Part shown: positions 1 to 7,738 of the stretch, one piece after another
Layout: every line of letters starts with the position of its first letter
Numbering within the stretch: position 1 is the first letter of the stretch
Notes under the pieces: generated by a model
The model's input: only the letters and a program-made list of their open reading frames with translations
The model's database searches: none
What the model was told of the DNA's origin: nothing
Origin: Virgibacillus sp. MSP4-1
GTDB taxonomy: Bacteria > Bacillota > Bacilli > Bacillales > Alkalibacillaceae
Reading direction: 5' to 3'
Length of the DNA: 64,000 bases
Assembly (NCBI RefSeq): GCF_010092505.1
Contig: NZ_CP048021.1
Coordinates: forward strand, 2,418,001-2,482,000
Made by a program: the position numbers and the translations under genes

Positions 1-133
1 ATGTACAGCCAGCCTCCACAATAACCCCGTATTTTTTGTCCACCTCTGCGGTAATCGTCAGAGTCTCATACATATTCTGAGCCGCCATTCCACCCGGAAG
101 CCTGGCATGACCTGCGACGAAGAATGTATTCAT
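1..133 (-). CDS. DUF3870 domain protein (partial, 3' part outside window)
   Basis: The first 44 residues of a minus-strand gene lie here, starting at the ATG complement at 131-133 and running off the window edge. The N-terminus reads MNTFFVAGHARLPGG and continues with ETLTITAEVDKKYGVIVEA, which I recognise as the start of the DUF3870 family of small Firmicute proteins of unknown function. In other genomes these often sit near amino-acid or organic-acid catabolism genes. Nothing can be said about the C-terminal half. The gene is separated from the lysine-type operon by a repeat array and an IS element. Confidence 0.7.
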   Translation of the reverse strand, partial: MNTFFVAGHARLPGGMAAQNMYETLTITAEVDKKYGVIVEAGCT

Positions 134-208
134 GTGCCTTCACCTCAATTTACTGTTTGATGTCATGTTTCCATCTGTATCTATGTAAAGTTTCGTCAAT
201 AGACGGAG

Positions 209-382
209 AAGTCCTGCTTTTATTTATGAAGGACGTATCTGTATTATTTGAGTGTTATTTTGGTCATCATTTGGTTGATGAAGGACATTTATGATTTGGT
301 TCGATCTTCTTTTGGCCTTCATTCCCTCGATGAAGGACATTCACCATATGATTTGATGTTCAAATGGCCCTCATCCCCTGAG
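209..382. repeat. 52-bp-periodic repeat array (family A), left part
   Basis: Imperfect units start at 209 (degenerate), 261, 313 and 365, exactly 52 bp apart. Each unit has a palindromic core of the form TGGCCTTCAT-N7-ATGAAGGMCA followed by an A/T-rich linker of about 25 bp. The fourth unit is interrupted by the IS element at 383. The array continues after the IS at 1864. No coding potential is evident. Short ORFs that cross it differ between copies and have no ribosome site. Confidence 0.8.
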
Positions 383-435
383 TGTCCTGCACCCCAAAAG
401 TTGGAGTCAAAATCTACTTTTTGGGGTGTATACAA

Positions 436-1002
436 ATGGCAAAATATAGTGAAAAATTCAAGCTAATGATAGTCAAAGAATACCAGGAAGGGAAACTAGG
501 ATATAGACGTTTAGCTAAGAAGTATGGTATGAATGATACGAAATTAATGAGAAGATGGATAAAAGTATATGAACAATTCGGAGCGAATGGATTAATGAGT
601 AAGAGGCATAAGGAAACTTACTCTGTTCAATTTAAGCTGAATGTAATAAGATTTATGGAGAGAACAGGCTCTTCAGAGTTGGAAACAGCCCTTCAATTTG
701 GACTGACAAGCCCTCCTCTTATTTCTTCTTGGAAAAAAGCTTTCCTTGAGGGTGGGGCTGGAGCCCTGGAGAAGCCGAAAGGACGGCGGCAGTCGATGTC
801 AGATAAAGCTGAGAACAGAAGAAAACAACCCAAAGAAGAAAAAGACGTAACACACGAACAAAAATTAGAAAGAGAAAACGAACTCCTTCGTTTGGAGGTA
901 GAATACTTAAAAAAGTTGCGGGCTTTTCAGATGGATCCGGAAGGCTATCTCGAAAAGCACAAGCAGCGTTATCACTCGAACTCAAAAAAGATTTCCGATT
1001 AA
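436..1002 (+). CDS. IS150-type OrfA (helix-turn-helix protein)
   Basis: A 188-residue protein starting at ATG 436, just inside the left inverted repeat and preceded by GGGGTG. Two N-terminal winged/helix-turn-helix repeats (roughly residues 5-55 and 60-110, of the pattern FKLxVIxxxxxG...LAxxYG) recognise the terminal repeats. A basic linker follows, then a leucine-zipper-like segment around residues 140-165 (ERENELLRLEVEYLKKL), typical of IS3 OrfA. A longer ORF begins at 382, but its first 18 codons would lie within the inverted repeat, so ATG 436 is preferred. OrfA alone usually acts as an inhibitor. With OrfB it makes the transposase by frameshifting. Confidence 0.88.
   Translation: MAKYSEKFKLMIVKEYQEGKLGYRRLAKKYGMNDTKLMRRWIKVYEQFGANGLMSKRHKETYSVQFKLNVIRFMERTGSSELETALQFGLTSPPLISSWKKAFLEGGAGALEKPKGRRQSMSDKAENRRKQPKEEKDVTHEQKLERENELLRLEVEYLKKLRAFQMDPEGYLEKHKQRYHSNSKKISD
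909..915 (+). promoter_or_regulatory. Programmed -1 frameshift heptamer A AAA AAG
   Basis: In the OrfA frame the codons TTA AAA AAG (907-915) contain the canonical slippery heptamer A AAA AAG. A -1 slip continues without a stop into the OrfB frame (VAGFSDGSGRLSRKAQAAL and onward), joining the leucine-zipper end of OrfA to the OrfB catalytic domain, as in IS150. The two-frame layout is therefore expected biology rather than a damaging mutation. Confidence 0.85.
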
Positions 1003-1058
1003 AAGATGTTTTAAAGATAGTCGGTATTCCGGAATCGTCTTACCATTATCATATAAAG

Positions 1059-1829
1059 ATGATGAAAAGGGATAATCCAGATCAGGAACTTGAGGAACGG
1101 ATTCAATCCATTTTTGATGAACATAACGGTAACTATGGTTATCGTCGTATACAATTAGAATTGAGGAATGAAAAACGGAAAGTGAACCATAAGAAGGTTC
1201 AACGGCTTATGAAGAAACTAGGGCTTAAAGCAGATAACTTTTTTGGGAAGTCACGAAAGTATAGCTCTTATAAAGGAACTGTCGGAACTGTTGCCAAAAA
1301 CCGTATAAATCGTCGTTTTCACACATCTGTATGTTATCAAAAGCTCACAACAGATATTACAGAATTTAAGTGTTTAGAGGGTTTGAAATTATATTTGAAT
1401 CCTATCATGGATATGTTTAATGGTGAAATTCTTTCATACGGAATAAGTATGCGTCCAACTTTAAACTTGGCCCTTGAACCACTTGAGGAAGCTCTGGAAA
1501 TCGTAAAAAACTCAAAATACAGAACCACTGTTCACTCTGATCAGGGCTGGCATTACCAACATAAAAAATGGGTAAAAACACTCAAGAAAAACAAGGTGTT
1601 CCAGAGTATGTCGCGAAAAGGGAACTGTATAGATAATTCACCTATGGAAAACTTTTTCGGTTTATTAAAGCAAGAGATGTATCATGGCAATGAACTGTGC
1701 TCCTATGAAAATTTAAAAAAGAAGATTGAGGAGTACATCAACTATTATAATAATAAGCGTATAAAGCAAAAACTGGGAGGTATGAATCCGGTTCAATACC
1801 GACTTCACACCAACCAATTAACTGCATAA
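1059..1829 (+). CDS. IS150-type OrfB transposase (DDE integrase core)
   Basis: The catalytic part of the transposase. Translation probably enters this frame at the 909-915 heptamer rather than at ATG 1059; the open frame extends back to 915 and encodes the usual LKDVLKIVGIPESSYHYH linker. The HTH_21 region GNYGYRRIQLEL is followed by an rve-type core. Acidic residues visible are D in TDITEFK, D in VHSDQGWHY and E in SPMENFFGLLKQE, so the DDE triad is complete. The C-terminal YYNNKRIKQKLGGMNPVQYR is typical of the group. The product should be an active OrfAB fusion. Confidence 0.92.
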   Translation: MMKRDNPDQELEERIQSIFDEHNGNYGYRRIQLELRNEKRKVNHKKVQRLMKKLGLKADNFFGKSRKYSSYKGTVGTVAKNRINRRFHTSVCYQKLTTDITEFKCLEGLKLYLNPIMDMFNGEILSYGISMRPTLNLALEPLEEALEIVKNSKYRTTVHSDQGWHYQHKKWVKTLKKNKVFQSMSRKGNCIDNSPMENFFGLLKQEMYHGNELCSYENLKKKIEEYINYYNNKRIKQKLGGMNPVQYRLHTNQLTA

Positions 1830-1860
1830 CAAAAAACTTTAACTTTTGGGGGTCACAACA

Positions 1861-1990
1861 GAGTGAAGGACATTCACAAGGTACAGCTCTCACGATTTGT
1901 CCTTCACCCCCTCAATGAAGGCCACTTCCGCACCATTCATGCATGATTGTGTCCTTCACATACCTTCACAAGCCTTCACAAACCTTCACA
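1861..1990. repeat. 52-bp-periodic repeat array (family A), right part
   Basis: The array resumes after the IS with TGAAGGACAT, then units at 1898 (TGTCCTTCAC...ATGAAGGCCA) and 1950 (TGTCCTTCACA), still 52 bp apart once the IS and one target-site copy are removed. It then decays into three short CTTCACA repeats. It lies downstream of the lysine-operon terminator. Confidence 0.75.
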
Positions 1991-2013
1991 GAAATCAACC
2001 CGCTTAAAAAAGC

Positions 2014-2055
2014 CCATAAAAATGGGGCCTGCCCCGGATTCGCAGCCCCATCCTT
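2014..2055 (-). terminator. Rho-independent terminator of the lysine-type operon
   Basis: On the minus strand, ATGGGGC and GCCCCAT form a stem around a loop of about 16 nt, followed by TTTTT. It lies 14 nt past the stop of the lysine dehydrogenase gene, closing the five-gene operon. Confidence 0.75.
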
Positions 2056-2068
2056 TTTCTCTATTAAA

Positions 2069-3256
2069 CTATTTTATTATCGATTCATTCTTGACTTTAT
2101 CCGTCAATGGCTTCATCGCCTCATGGATATTCACATTCCTTTTTGCCATTTCTTCCATATAGACATCTCCAGGGACAATCGTTTCCGGTGGATGGACGCC
2201 CCGTTTGGTGATGGTCCCGCTGCCGATCATCTGGGCAACAACGGAAATGGTATTCGCGGTTGCTCTGGCCATGGCGGTCACATGGCTCGAACGGTCCTTA
2301 AACGTACTCATTTCATATTGATAAAGCGTCCGTCTTGCATCCTTCTTTCCTTCGACCATGACCCGGAGCAGAACAGCATCATCTTTATCTTTAAGGTCGA
2401 CAATTGGATCCAGCAGTTTTAACAGGATATCTCTTGGGGTCACTTTTGCTCCCTTGACATCCACCGTATAATCGTTTCTCGTTAAATTCAAATCAACCAG
2501 AAGTTTAAATTTCTGTGCATGCCCCGGGTATCGAATGGTTTTATATTCCAATGTGTCTAAATGAGGATAGGACTTAGGCAATGTTGAGGTCCCGCCTGAC
2601 GTATGAAAAGCTTCCAGCGGACCGAATTTATGAAAATGAATCGTTTCGACCTCCGTTAGAGCGTGAACCTCCTGTGGCAGTCCGTTGCGGATAATCAGAG
2701 CTTTATCCGTATAATGATCCATTAACCCCTCCATGGAGAAAACATGATTGTATTCAAGGGGCGGCTCAGGCTGAACAGGTATACCGCCCACAAAAATTCG
2801 GATGGACTCGGGCTCATCAAGTTTACTGTACCCGTGACCTGATAGAATATTAATCATTCCGGGGGCGACGCCTAAGTCAGGAATAATCGTAACCCCTGCA
2901 GTCTGGGCATCTTCTTTTAATTGCAGTACCTTATCCGTAATATGACCAATATGGCCTCCCAGATCCACACTGTGCACTCCAGCTTCAATAGCGGTTTTGG
3001 CCACAATCTCATTAAAGCTGTAAAATAAGGCATTAATCACCACGTCATATTCCCGCATAAATGCTTTTAATTGTTCCTGATTGCCGGCATCCACCTGATA
3101 GGGTTGGAGTTTCTTAGATTTCAGCTGTTCACATACCTGACTGGCACGCGCTTTGTCTACATCCGCTAAACCAATAAAGTCCACACCATGACTATGAGCA
3201 AGGTCTCTTGCCGCTTCTTTTCCCATTAATCCGGCTCCTAGTACACATATTTTCAT
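2069..3256 (-). CDS. Lysine 6-dehydrogenase / saccharopine dehydrogenase-family protein
   Basis: A 395-residue NAD(P)-dependent oxidoreductase. The Rossmann motif [12 protein letters not shown] is at residues 5-16, followed by conserved HLGG-like segments ([32 protein letters not shown]) and a substrate domain containing [13 protein letters not shown]. This pattern and length match bacillary L-lysine 6-dehydrogenases, which oxidatively deaminate lysine at the epsilon carbon to allysine/piperideine-6-carboxylate; that name is by recollection of the Geobacillus enzyme. It is last in an operon with an aldehyde dehydrogenase 36 bp upstream, which fits oxidation of allysine. The start has AAGGAGGT 8 nt upstream. 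The alternative is a generic saccharopine reductase. Confidence 0.82.
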   Translation of the reverse strand: MKICVLGAGLMGKEAARDLAHSHGVDFIGLADVDKARASQVCEQLKSKKLQPYQVDAGNQEQLKAFMREYDVVINALFYSFNEIVAKTAIEAGVHSVDLGGHIGHITDKVLQLKEDAQTAGVTIIPDLGVAPGMINILSGHGYSKLDEPESIRIFVGGIPVQPEPPLEYNHVFSMEGLMDHYTDKALIIRNGLPQEVHALTEVETIHFHKFGPLEAFHTSGGTSTLPKSYPHLDTLEYKTIRYPGHAQKFKLLVDLNLTRNDYTVDVKGAKVTPRDILLKLLDPIVDLKDKDDAVLLRVMVEGKKDARRTLYQYEMSTFKDRSSHVTAMARATANTISVVAQMIGSGTITKRGVHPPETIVPGDVYMEEMAKRNVNIHEAMKPLTDKVKNESIIK

Positions 3257-3292
3257 AGATACTACCTCCTTGTTTGTCTATTGAGAACCTGT

Positions 3293-4795
3293 TTATTCTG
3301 TATCGATCTGGGCCCGCTGTAATTTTCCGCTGTAATCGACATAGACGGCCTTCCACTCAGTAAAGACATCGAGGGCTGCCACTCCCGAATCGCGATGCCC
3401 GTTTCCTGTTCCTTTCGTTCCTCCAAAAGGCAGATGGATTTCTGCGCCCGTTGTACCGGCGTTCACATAGACAATCCCGGTATCCAGGTCACGCTGGGCC
3501 GCAAATACGCGATTGGCATTTTGCGTAAAAATGGAACTGGAGAGTCCAAATTCAACGCCGTTATTGACTTCTATAGCCTCCTCAAAGCTTTTAACAGGGA
3601 TGAGGGAGACAACCGGACCAAAAATTTCCTCCTGACTGATTCTCATATCCGGAGTAGCATCGGTAAATAATGTCGGGGCAAAATAGTGACCATCCTTATA
3701 CTGGTTCTGTTCCAGCACATACCCGCCTTTAATAAGCTTAGCGCCTTCCTCCTGGCCGATCTGAATATATTTACGAATCTTTTCCAGTCCCTGAGCATTA
3801 ATAATCGGCCCCACTTTTACCGATTCATCCAGCCCATCACCAATCGTCAGGCTTTCCATTTCCTTAATTAACCGCTCTTCCAACTCGTCTTTTACCTTTT
3901 CATGGACGATGACGCGGCTGCAGGCTGTACATCTTTGTCCGCTCGTTCCAAAAGCACTCCATAAAATCCCTTCCACAGCCAGGTCCAGGTCTGCATCATC
4001 CATGACGATCACCGCGTTTTTCCCGCCCATTTCAAGGGACACTTTCTTTAACTTCTGTCCGCACTTACTCGCAATCGAACGTCCGATATCGTTTGATCCT
4101 GTAAATGATATAACTCGAATATCATCGTGGGAAACCATGGCTTCCCCAACTTCGGATCCTGTACCGAAAACCACATTAAGAACGCCGTCCGGTAAACCAG
4201 CTTCTTCAAAAATTTTCGCAAGCTCATAGGCCATCAGCGGGGTTTCGGTGGCGGGTTTCCATATAACGGTATTTCCTGCCACGATGGCCGGGAAGGACTT
4301 CCAAGTAGCAATGGCAATTGGGAAGTTCCATGGGGTAATAATGCCCACAACCCCAACAGGTGCACGAACGCTCATGGCAAACTTATCGCCTAACTCGGAC
4401 GGCGTGGTATGCCCGAATAAGCGGCGTCCTTCTCCTGCCATATAAAAGGCCATATCAATGCCTTCCTGAACTTCTCCCCTTGCTTCTTCTAGCACTTTTC
4501 CATTTTCCATCGTTAAAATGGTTGATAATTTCTCCTTCCGTTCTTTCATCAGCTGACCGACACGCAATAAAATCTCCGCCCGCTGGGGACCAGGGACGAG
4601 TGCCCACTTTTTCTGAGCATCACGGGCGATTTTTACCGCATCCTCTACATCTTCCTTTGTGGATAAAGGCACTTGAGCAATGGGGTTTCCATTCGCAGGG
4701 TTGATCACGTCACGATAGGTTTTACGGTTATCGGACACCCATTTTCCGTTTATATAATTTTTTAATTGCTCCTCCTGAATGAAAGTCTGTGTCAT
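3293..4795 (-). CDS. Aldehyde dehydrogenase, probable 2-aminoadipate semialdehyde dehydrogenase
   Basis: A 500-residue NAD(P)-dependent aldehyde dehydrogenase of normal family length. Catalytic Cys is in GQRCTACSR, the general base Glu in LEMGGKNAV, and the nucleotide-binding Gly motif is FTGSNDIG. The extended C-terminus [18 protein letters not shown] resembles enzymes that act on semialdehydes of dicarboxylic amino acids. Placed 15 bp after the ThDP enzyme gene and 36 bp before lysine dehydrogenase, it could oxidise allysine to 2-aminoadipate and possibly glutarate semialdehyde to glutarate. The family is certain; the substrate is inferred from neighbours. AAAGGAGG precedes the ATG. Confidence 0.85.
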   Translation of the reverse strand: MTQTFIQEEQLKNYINGKWVSDNRKTYRDVINPANGNPIAQVPLSTKEDVEDAVKIARDAQKKWALVPGPQRAEILLRVGQLMKERKEKLSTILTMENGKVLEEARGEVQEGIDMAFYMAGEGRRLFGHTTPSELGDKFAMSVRAPVGVVGIITPWNFPIAIATWKSFPAIVAGNTVIWKPATETPLMAYELAKIFEEAGLPDGVLNVVFGTGSEVGEAMVSHDDIRVISFTGSNDIGRSIASKCGQKLKKVSLEMGGKNAVIVMDDADLDLAVEGILWSAFGTSGQRCTACSRVIVHEKVKDELEERLIKEMESLTIGDGLDESVKVGPIINAQGLEKIRKYIQIGQEEGAKLIKGGYVLEQNQYKDGHYFAPTLFTDATPDMRISQEEIFGPVVSLIPVKSFEEAIEVNNGVEFGLSSSIFTQNANRVFAAQRDLDTGIVYVNAGTTGAEIHLPFGGTKGTGNGHRDSGVAALDVFTEWKAVYVDYSGKLQRAQIDTE

Positions 4796-4809
4796 GATAT
4801 CATCCTCCT

Positions 4810-6480
4810 TTATTTGTTATAGATTATGGATTGCTCACGAATTTGCTGAATGGTTTTTCCCACCGAAACCTGCTCTGCATCACACTTTATATCCATCACA
4901 ACTGGTTTTTCCCGGCTTAACGCCTTTGATAAAGCGGCTTTAAATTCCGCTCCCTCCTTCACCTCTATCCCGATCGCTCCCATAGACTCTGCATAGCGGG
5001 CAAAACCAGCATCTGATAAGGAGGTGCCCATCACTCTCCCGGGATGGTGAATTTCCTGATGCATGCGGATGGTTCCATACGACTGATTGTTAAAGACGAG
5101 AGCAATCACAGGAATGCGGTATCTCACGGCTGTCTCCAGCTCCTGCATCGTCATCATAAACCCGCCATCACCTGACAAAGAAATAACCGGGCGATTGGGA
5201 TGAGCAAGCTTTGCCCCTAAGGCAGCTGGCATGCCATAGCCCATAGCACCTGACGTTGGACCAATGTAGGTATTTTTCTGCCTGAAGGGATAATAGGCAT
5301 GCAGCCAGCCGGCAAAATTTCCTGCATCATTCGAAATGATGGCACCCTGGGGTAAGTCCTCAATCAAACTGGTATAAACCTGCTGATAGATAGAGCTGTC
5401 TTCAGATGCATGAATGTTTGCAGCCTGCTCATAGGCCTTGCGACGCTGATCGGACCAATCTTTCCATTCTTCACTCCCTTTTATCGCCTGCAGCCCCTTT
5501 AACGCTTCCTTCGCATCAGCGACAACCCCGATATCCGGAGCAAATACCTTTCCAATGGTATCGGCATCGATATCGATATGAATCAGCCGCTGATGGAATT
5601 GTGGGAATTGATAATTTTGTGTAGTGACCTCTGATAATCTACTACCCAGAACAAGCAAGACATCCGCTTCCTGCACGGTCTTTTTAATCTCCGGGTGGGT
5701 TCCGAGCCCTAAATGCCCCATGAACCGTTTATGGTGGTGGGGAAAAACATCGTGTCTGCGAAAGGCTGTGAGCACAGGTATCCCGGAATGCTCGACAAAT
5801 GATAAAAGATCATCCTCTGCCCGGGCAGCTTTTACTCCTCCACCGGCAATGATTAACGGACGTTCTGCCCCCTTTAAAAGCTTCTCTATCTCTTGAATCT
5901 CGCTATCCGCCGGCTTCGGTTTCGGCATTATGATTTTTGGACCAAAATTCATAACCGCCTTTTCCTTCAGCATATCTTCGGGCAAGGAGACGATCACAGG
6001 GCCAGGTCTTCCTGTCTGAGCCACACGAAAGGCACGCTGAACCAGCTCCGGTACCCGTTTTGCCTCGTTGAGTTCCACTGCCCATTTCGCTGTATAACGG
6101 AACATTTCCTGAAGGTTGACCTCCTGAAAACCCTCACGCTCCCGAACCTCCCTGGACACCTGGCCGATAAATACAACCATAGGAGTGGAATCCTGATAAG
6201 CCGTATGCACCCCAATCGACAAGTTGGATGCCCCGACTCCCCGTGTGGCCATCACCACCCCAGGCTTCCCGGATGCCTTTGCATAGCCCTCCGCCATGAA
6301 GGAAGCACCCCCTTCATGTCTCGCTGAATACAGATCAATCTCTGGTTCATCATATATCCCATCCAATAAAGGCAGGTAGCTTTCCCCCGGGACACAAAAC
6401 ACTTTGGAAATCTCCTCTATTTTCAGACACTCTACAATTCCCTCAGCTCCGGTCAGCAGGGAGGCTTGCGTGTTTTCCAT
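4810..6480 (-). CDS. Thiamine-diphosphate-dependent enzyme (acetolactate synthase/2-oxoacid decarboxylase family)
   Basis: A 556-residue ThDP enzyme with the three usual domains. The N-terminal Pyr domain carries the catalytic Glu in SARHEGGASFMAEGYA (about residue 56). The middle domain has the LIIAGGGV fold signature. The C-terminal PP domain has the Mg-ThDP motif GDGGFMMTMQELETA followed by FNNQSYG. It would be auto-named acetolactate synthase large subunit, but there is no small subunit nearby and the operon lacks other branched-chain genes. Flanked by an aminotransferase (2-bp gap) and an aldehyde dehydrogenase, decarboxylation of 2-oxoadipate is a more coherent role. That substrate is an inference. 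Confidence 0.85.
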   Translation of the reverse strand: MENTQASLLTGAEGIVECLKIEEISKVFCVPGESYLPLLDGIYDEPEIDLYSARHEGGASFMAEGYAKASGKPGVVMATRGVGASNLSIGVHTAYQDSTPMVVFIGQVSREVREREGFQEVNLQEMFRYTAKWAVELNEAKRVPELVQRAFRVAQTGRPGPVIVSLPEDMLKEKAVMNFGPKIIMPKPKPADSEIQEIEKLLKGAERPLIIAGGGVKAARAEDDLLSFVEHSGIPVLTAFRRHDVFPHHHKRFMGHLGLGTHPEIKKTVQEADVLLVLGSRLSEVTTQNYQFPQFHQRLIHIDIDADTIGKVFAPDIGVVADAKEALKGLQAIKGSEEWKDWSDQRRKAYEQAANIHASEDSSIYQQVYTSLIEDLPQGAIISNDAGNFAGWLHAYYPFRQKNTYIGPTSGAMGYGMPAALGAKLAHPNRPVISLSGDGGFMMTMQELETAVRYRIPVIALVFNNQSYGTIRMHQEIHHPGRVMGTSLSDAGFARYAESMGAIGIEVKEGAEFKAALSKALSREKPVVMDIKCDAEQVSVGKTIQQIREQSIIYNK

Positions 6481-6482
6481 AT

Positions 6483-7655
6483 TTAATCCCCTCCCGTGTG
6501 CAGTTTTTCTATTCTTTTTACCGCATCATTTAATCGCTCATCAGGTACAGATAATGAAATCCTGAAATATCCCTCACCCGCCGATCCAAATGCATTCCCC
6601 GGCGTTACAATGACCCCCAGTTCGGTTAAAAGTCTGTCTGCAAATTCCATCGATGAATAGCCTTGGGGAACAGGAGCCCAGATAAAGAAGGTTCCTCTGG
6701 GCTTTGAAGCATGAACACCAATGGATGTCAGAGCACTCAGCATCCTGTCCCGCCGCTGCTGATAAATGGCGTTATGCTCTGAAACGGCGGATAAATCACT
6801 GGTTAACGCAGCGATGGCCGCCTTTTGAATCGGGATGAACTGACTCGTGTCCACATTGCTTTTATATGTGGCTAAAGCCTTGATCATCTCCCTGTTCCCG
6901 ACTGCATAACCGATACGCCAGCCTGTCATATTAAAACTTTTAGACAGGGAACCAAATTCCACAGCATATTCCTTAGCCCCGGGAACCTGCATCATGCTTG
7001 GTGCTTGATAGCCGTCAAAGGTGGTGAGACTGTAGGCGGCATCGTGGGCAATCATAAGCTGGTACTTTTCAGCATATGTAACCGCTTTCAAAAAAGTGCT
7101 TTTCTGAACCGTTGCCGCTGTAGGATTCCCTGGGTAGTTTAGGAGCATCAGTTTTGTGGCTTGTAATGTTTCTTCTGTTAATCGTTCAAAATCAGGCTCC
7201 CCGCTCTGTTCAGCATTTAAAGGCAGGTCGATGGCATTTCCTCCAGCAAGATGCACCGCCGACCGATAGACTGGGTATCCGGGATTCGGCACCAGTACCT
7301 TTTCACCCTGGTTCATGACAGAAGGTATAAAATGAGCAATTCCTTCCTTTGAGCCGACCAAGGCAAGTACCTCTTCCTCCGGGTCCAGCCTCACCCCATA
7401 TTGCTTTTGATAAAAATGAGCGACAGCCTCTCGAAATTCATCAGTGCCTGTGTAAGAGGAATAACGATGGTTTTCCGACTTCTGCACCTCATTGACCAAC
7501 GTATCGATAATAAAGGATGGTGTCGGTAAATCCGGTGCGCCGATTCCTAAATCAATGATGTCCTTTCCCTCTTTTTCCAGCTTCTTTTTCCTTTGTTGAA
7601 TCCGGGAAAATAAGTACGGAGGCAATGCTTTTATTTTTTCTGACACGAAGTCCAT
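6483..7655 (-). CDS. Class I/II PLP aminotransferase
   Basis: A 390-residue fold-type I aminotransferase. Motifs include IDLGIGAPDLPTP near the N-terminus, NYPGNPTAA for substrate binding, and the PLP lysine in SLSKSFNMTGWRIG, with the C-terminal arginine region GEGYFRISLSV. It resembles the LL-diaminopimelate/aspartate aminotransferase branch. In this operon the obvious substrate is 2-aminoadipate, giving 2-oxoadipate for the next enzyme. I start it at ATG 7655 because the purine-rich ribosome site GGGGGAAGG lies immediately upstream and would be inside the reading frame if the TTG at 7679 were used. The stop is 2 bp before the next gene's start. Confidence 0.87.
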   Translation of the reverse strand: MDFVSEKIKALPPYLFSRIQQRKKKLEKEGKDIIDLGIGAPDLPTPSFIIDTLVNEVQKSENHRYSSYTGTDEFREAVAHFYQKQYGVRLDPEEEVLALVGSKEGIAHFIPSVMNQGEKVLVPNPGYPVYRSAVHLAGGNAIDLPLNAEQSGEPDFERLTEETLQATKLMLLNYPGNPTAATVQKSTFLKAVTYAEKYQLMIAHDAAYSLTTFDGYQAPSMMQVPGAKEYAVEFGSLSKSFNMTGWRIGYAVGNREMIKALATYKSNVDTSQFIPIQKAAIAALTSDLSAVSEHNAIYQQRRDRMLSALTSIGVHASKPRGTFFIWAPVPQGYSSMEFADRLLTELGVIVTPGNAFGSAGEGYFRISLSVPDERLNDAVKRIEKLHTGGD

Positions 7656-7738
7656 GCTTCCTTCCCCCTTCCCCTTCAAATATATGACGGATGAAATTTT
7701 AATATGAATGAACGTACAGATGCACCGGTACAGGCTAT

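Larger units (their letters stand above)
383..1860 (+). mobile_element. IS3-family (IS150 group) insertion sequence, 1478 bp, apparently intact
   Basis: The left end TGTCCTGCACCCCAAAAGTT (383-402) and the complement of the right end TGTTGTGACCCCCAAAAGTT (1860-1841) form imperfect terminal inverted repeats with the TG...CA ends of IS3 elements. A 3-bp direct repeat GAG flanks the element (380-382 and 1861-1863). Removing the IS and one GAG restores perfect 52-bp phasing of the repeat array it landed in, which fixes the boundaries independently. It carries orfA, orfB, a frameshift heptamer and a complete DDE triad, so it looks potentially active. Confidence 0.93.

Noticed and set aside
719-985. 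Antisense ORF of 88 codons within orfA
   Set aside because: Shadow of orfA on the opposite strand with no ribosome site or recognisable domain.
436-1829. Transposase pseudogene from a frameshift
   Set aside because: The frame change occurs at a canonical A AAA AAG heptamer with overlapping open frames, as in functional IS150-type elements.
209-1990. CRISPR array
   Set aside because: Period is regular but repeats are not near-identical, cores are palindromic with degenerate linkers, and no cas genes are present.
5406-5624. Many 60-140-codon ORFs opposite the lysine operon (3.4-6.3 kb)
   Set aside because: All lie antisense to well-supported enzyme genes and show no start signals or domains.
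4810-6480. Biosynthetic acetolactate synthase (ilvB)
   Set aside because: No ilvN, ilvC or leu genes nearby and the operon context is catabolic; the family assignment stays but not the ilv role.
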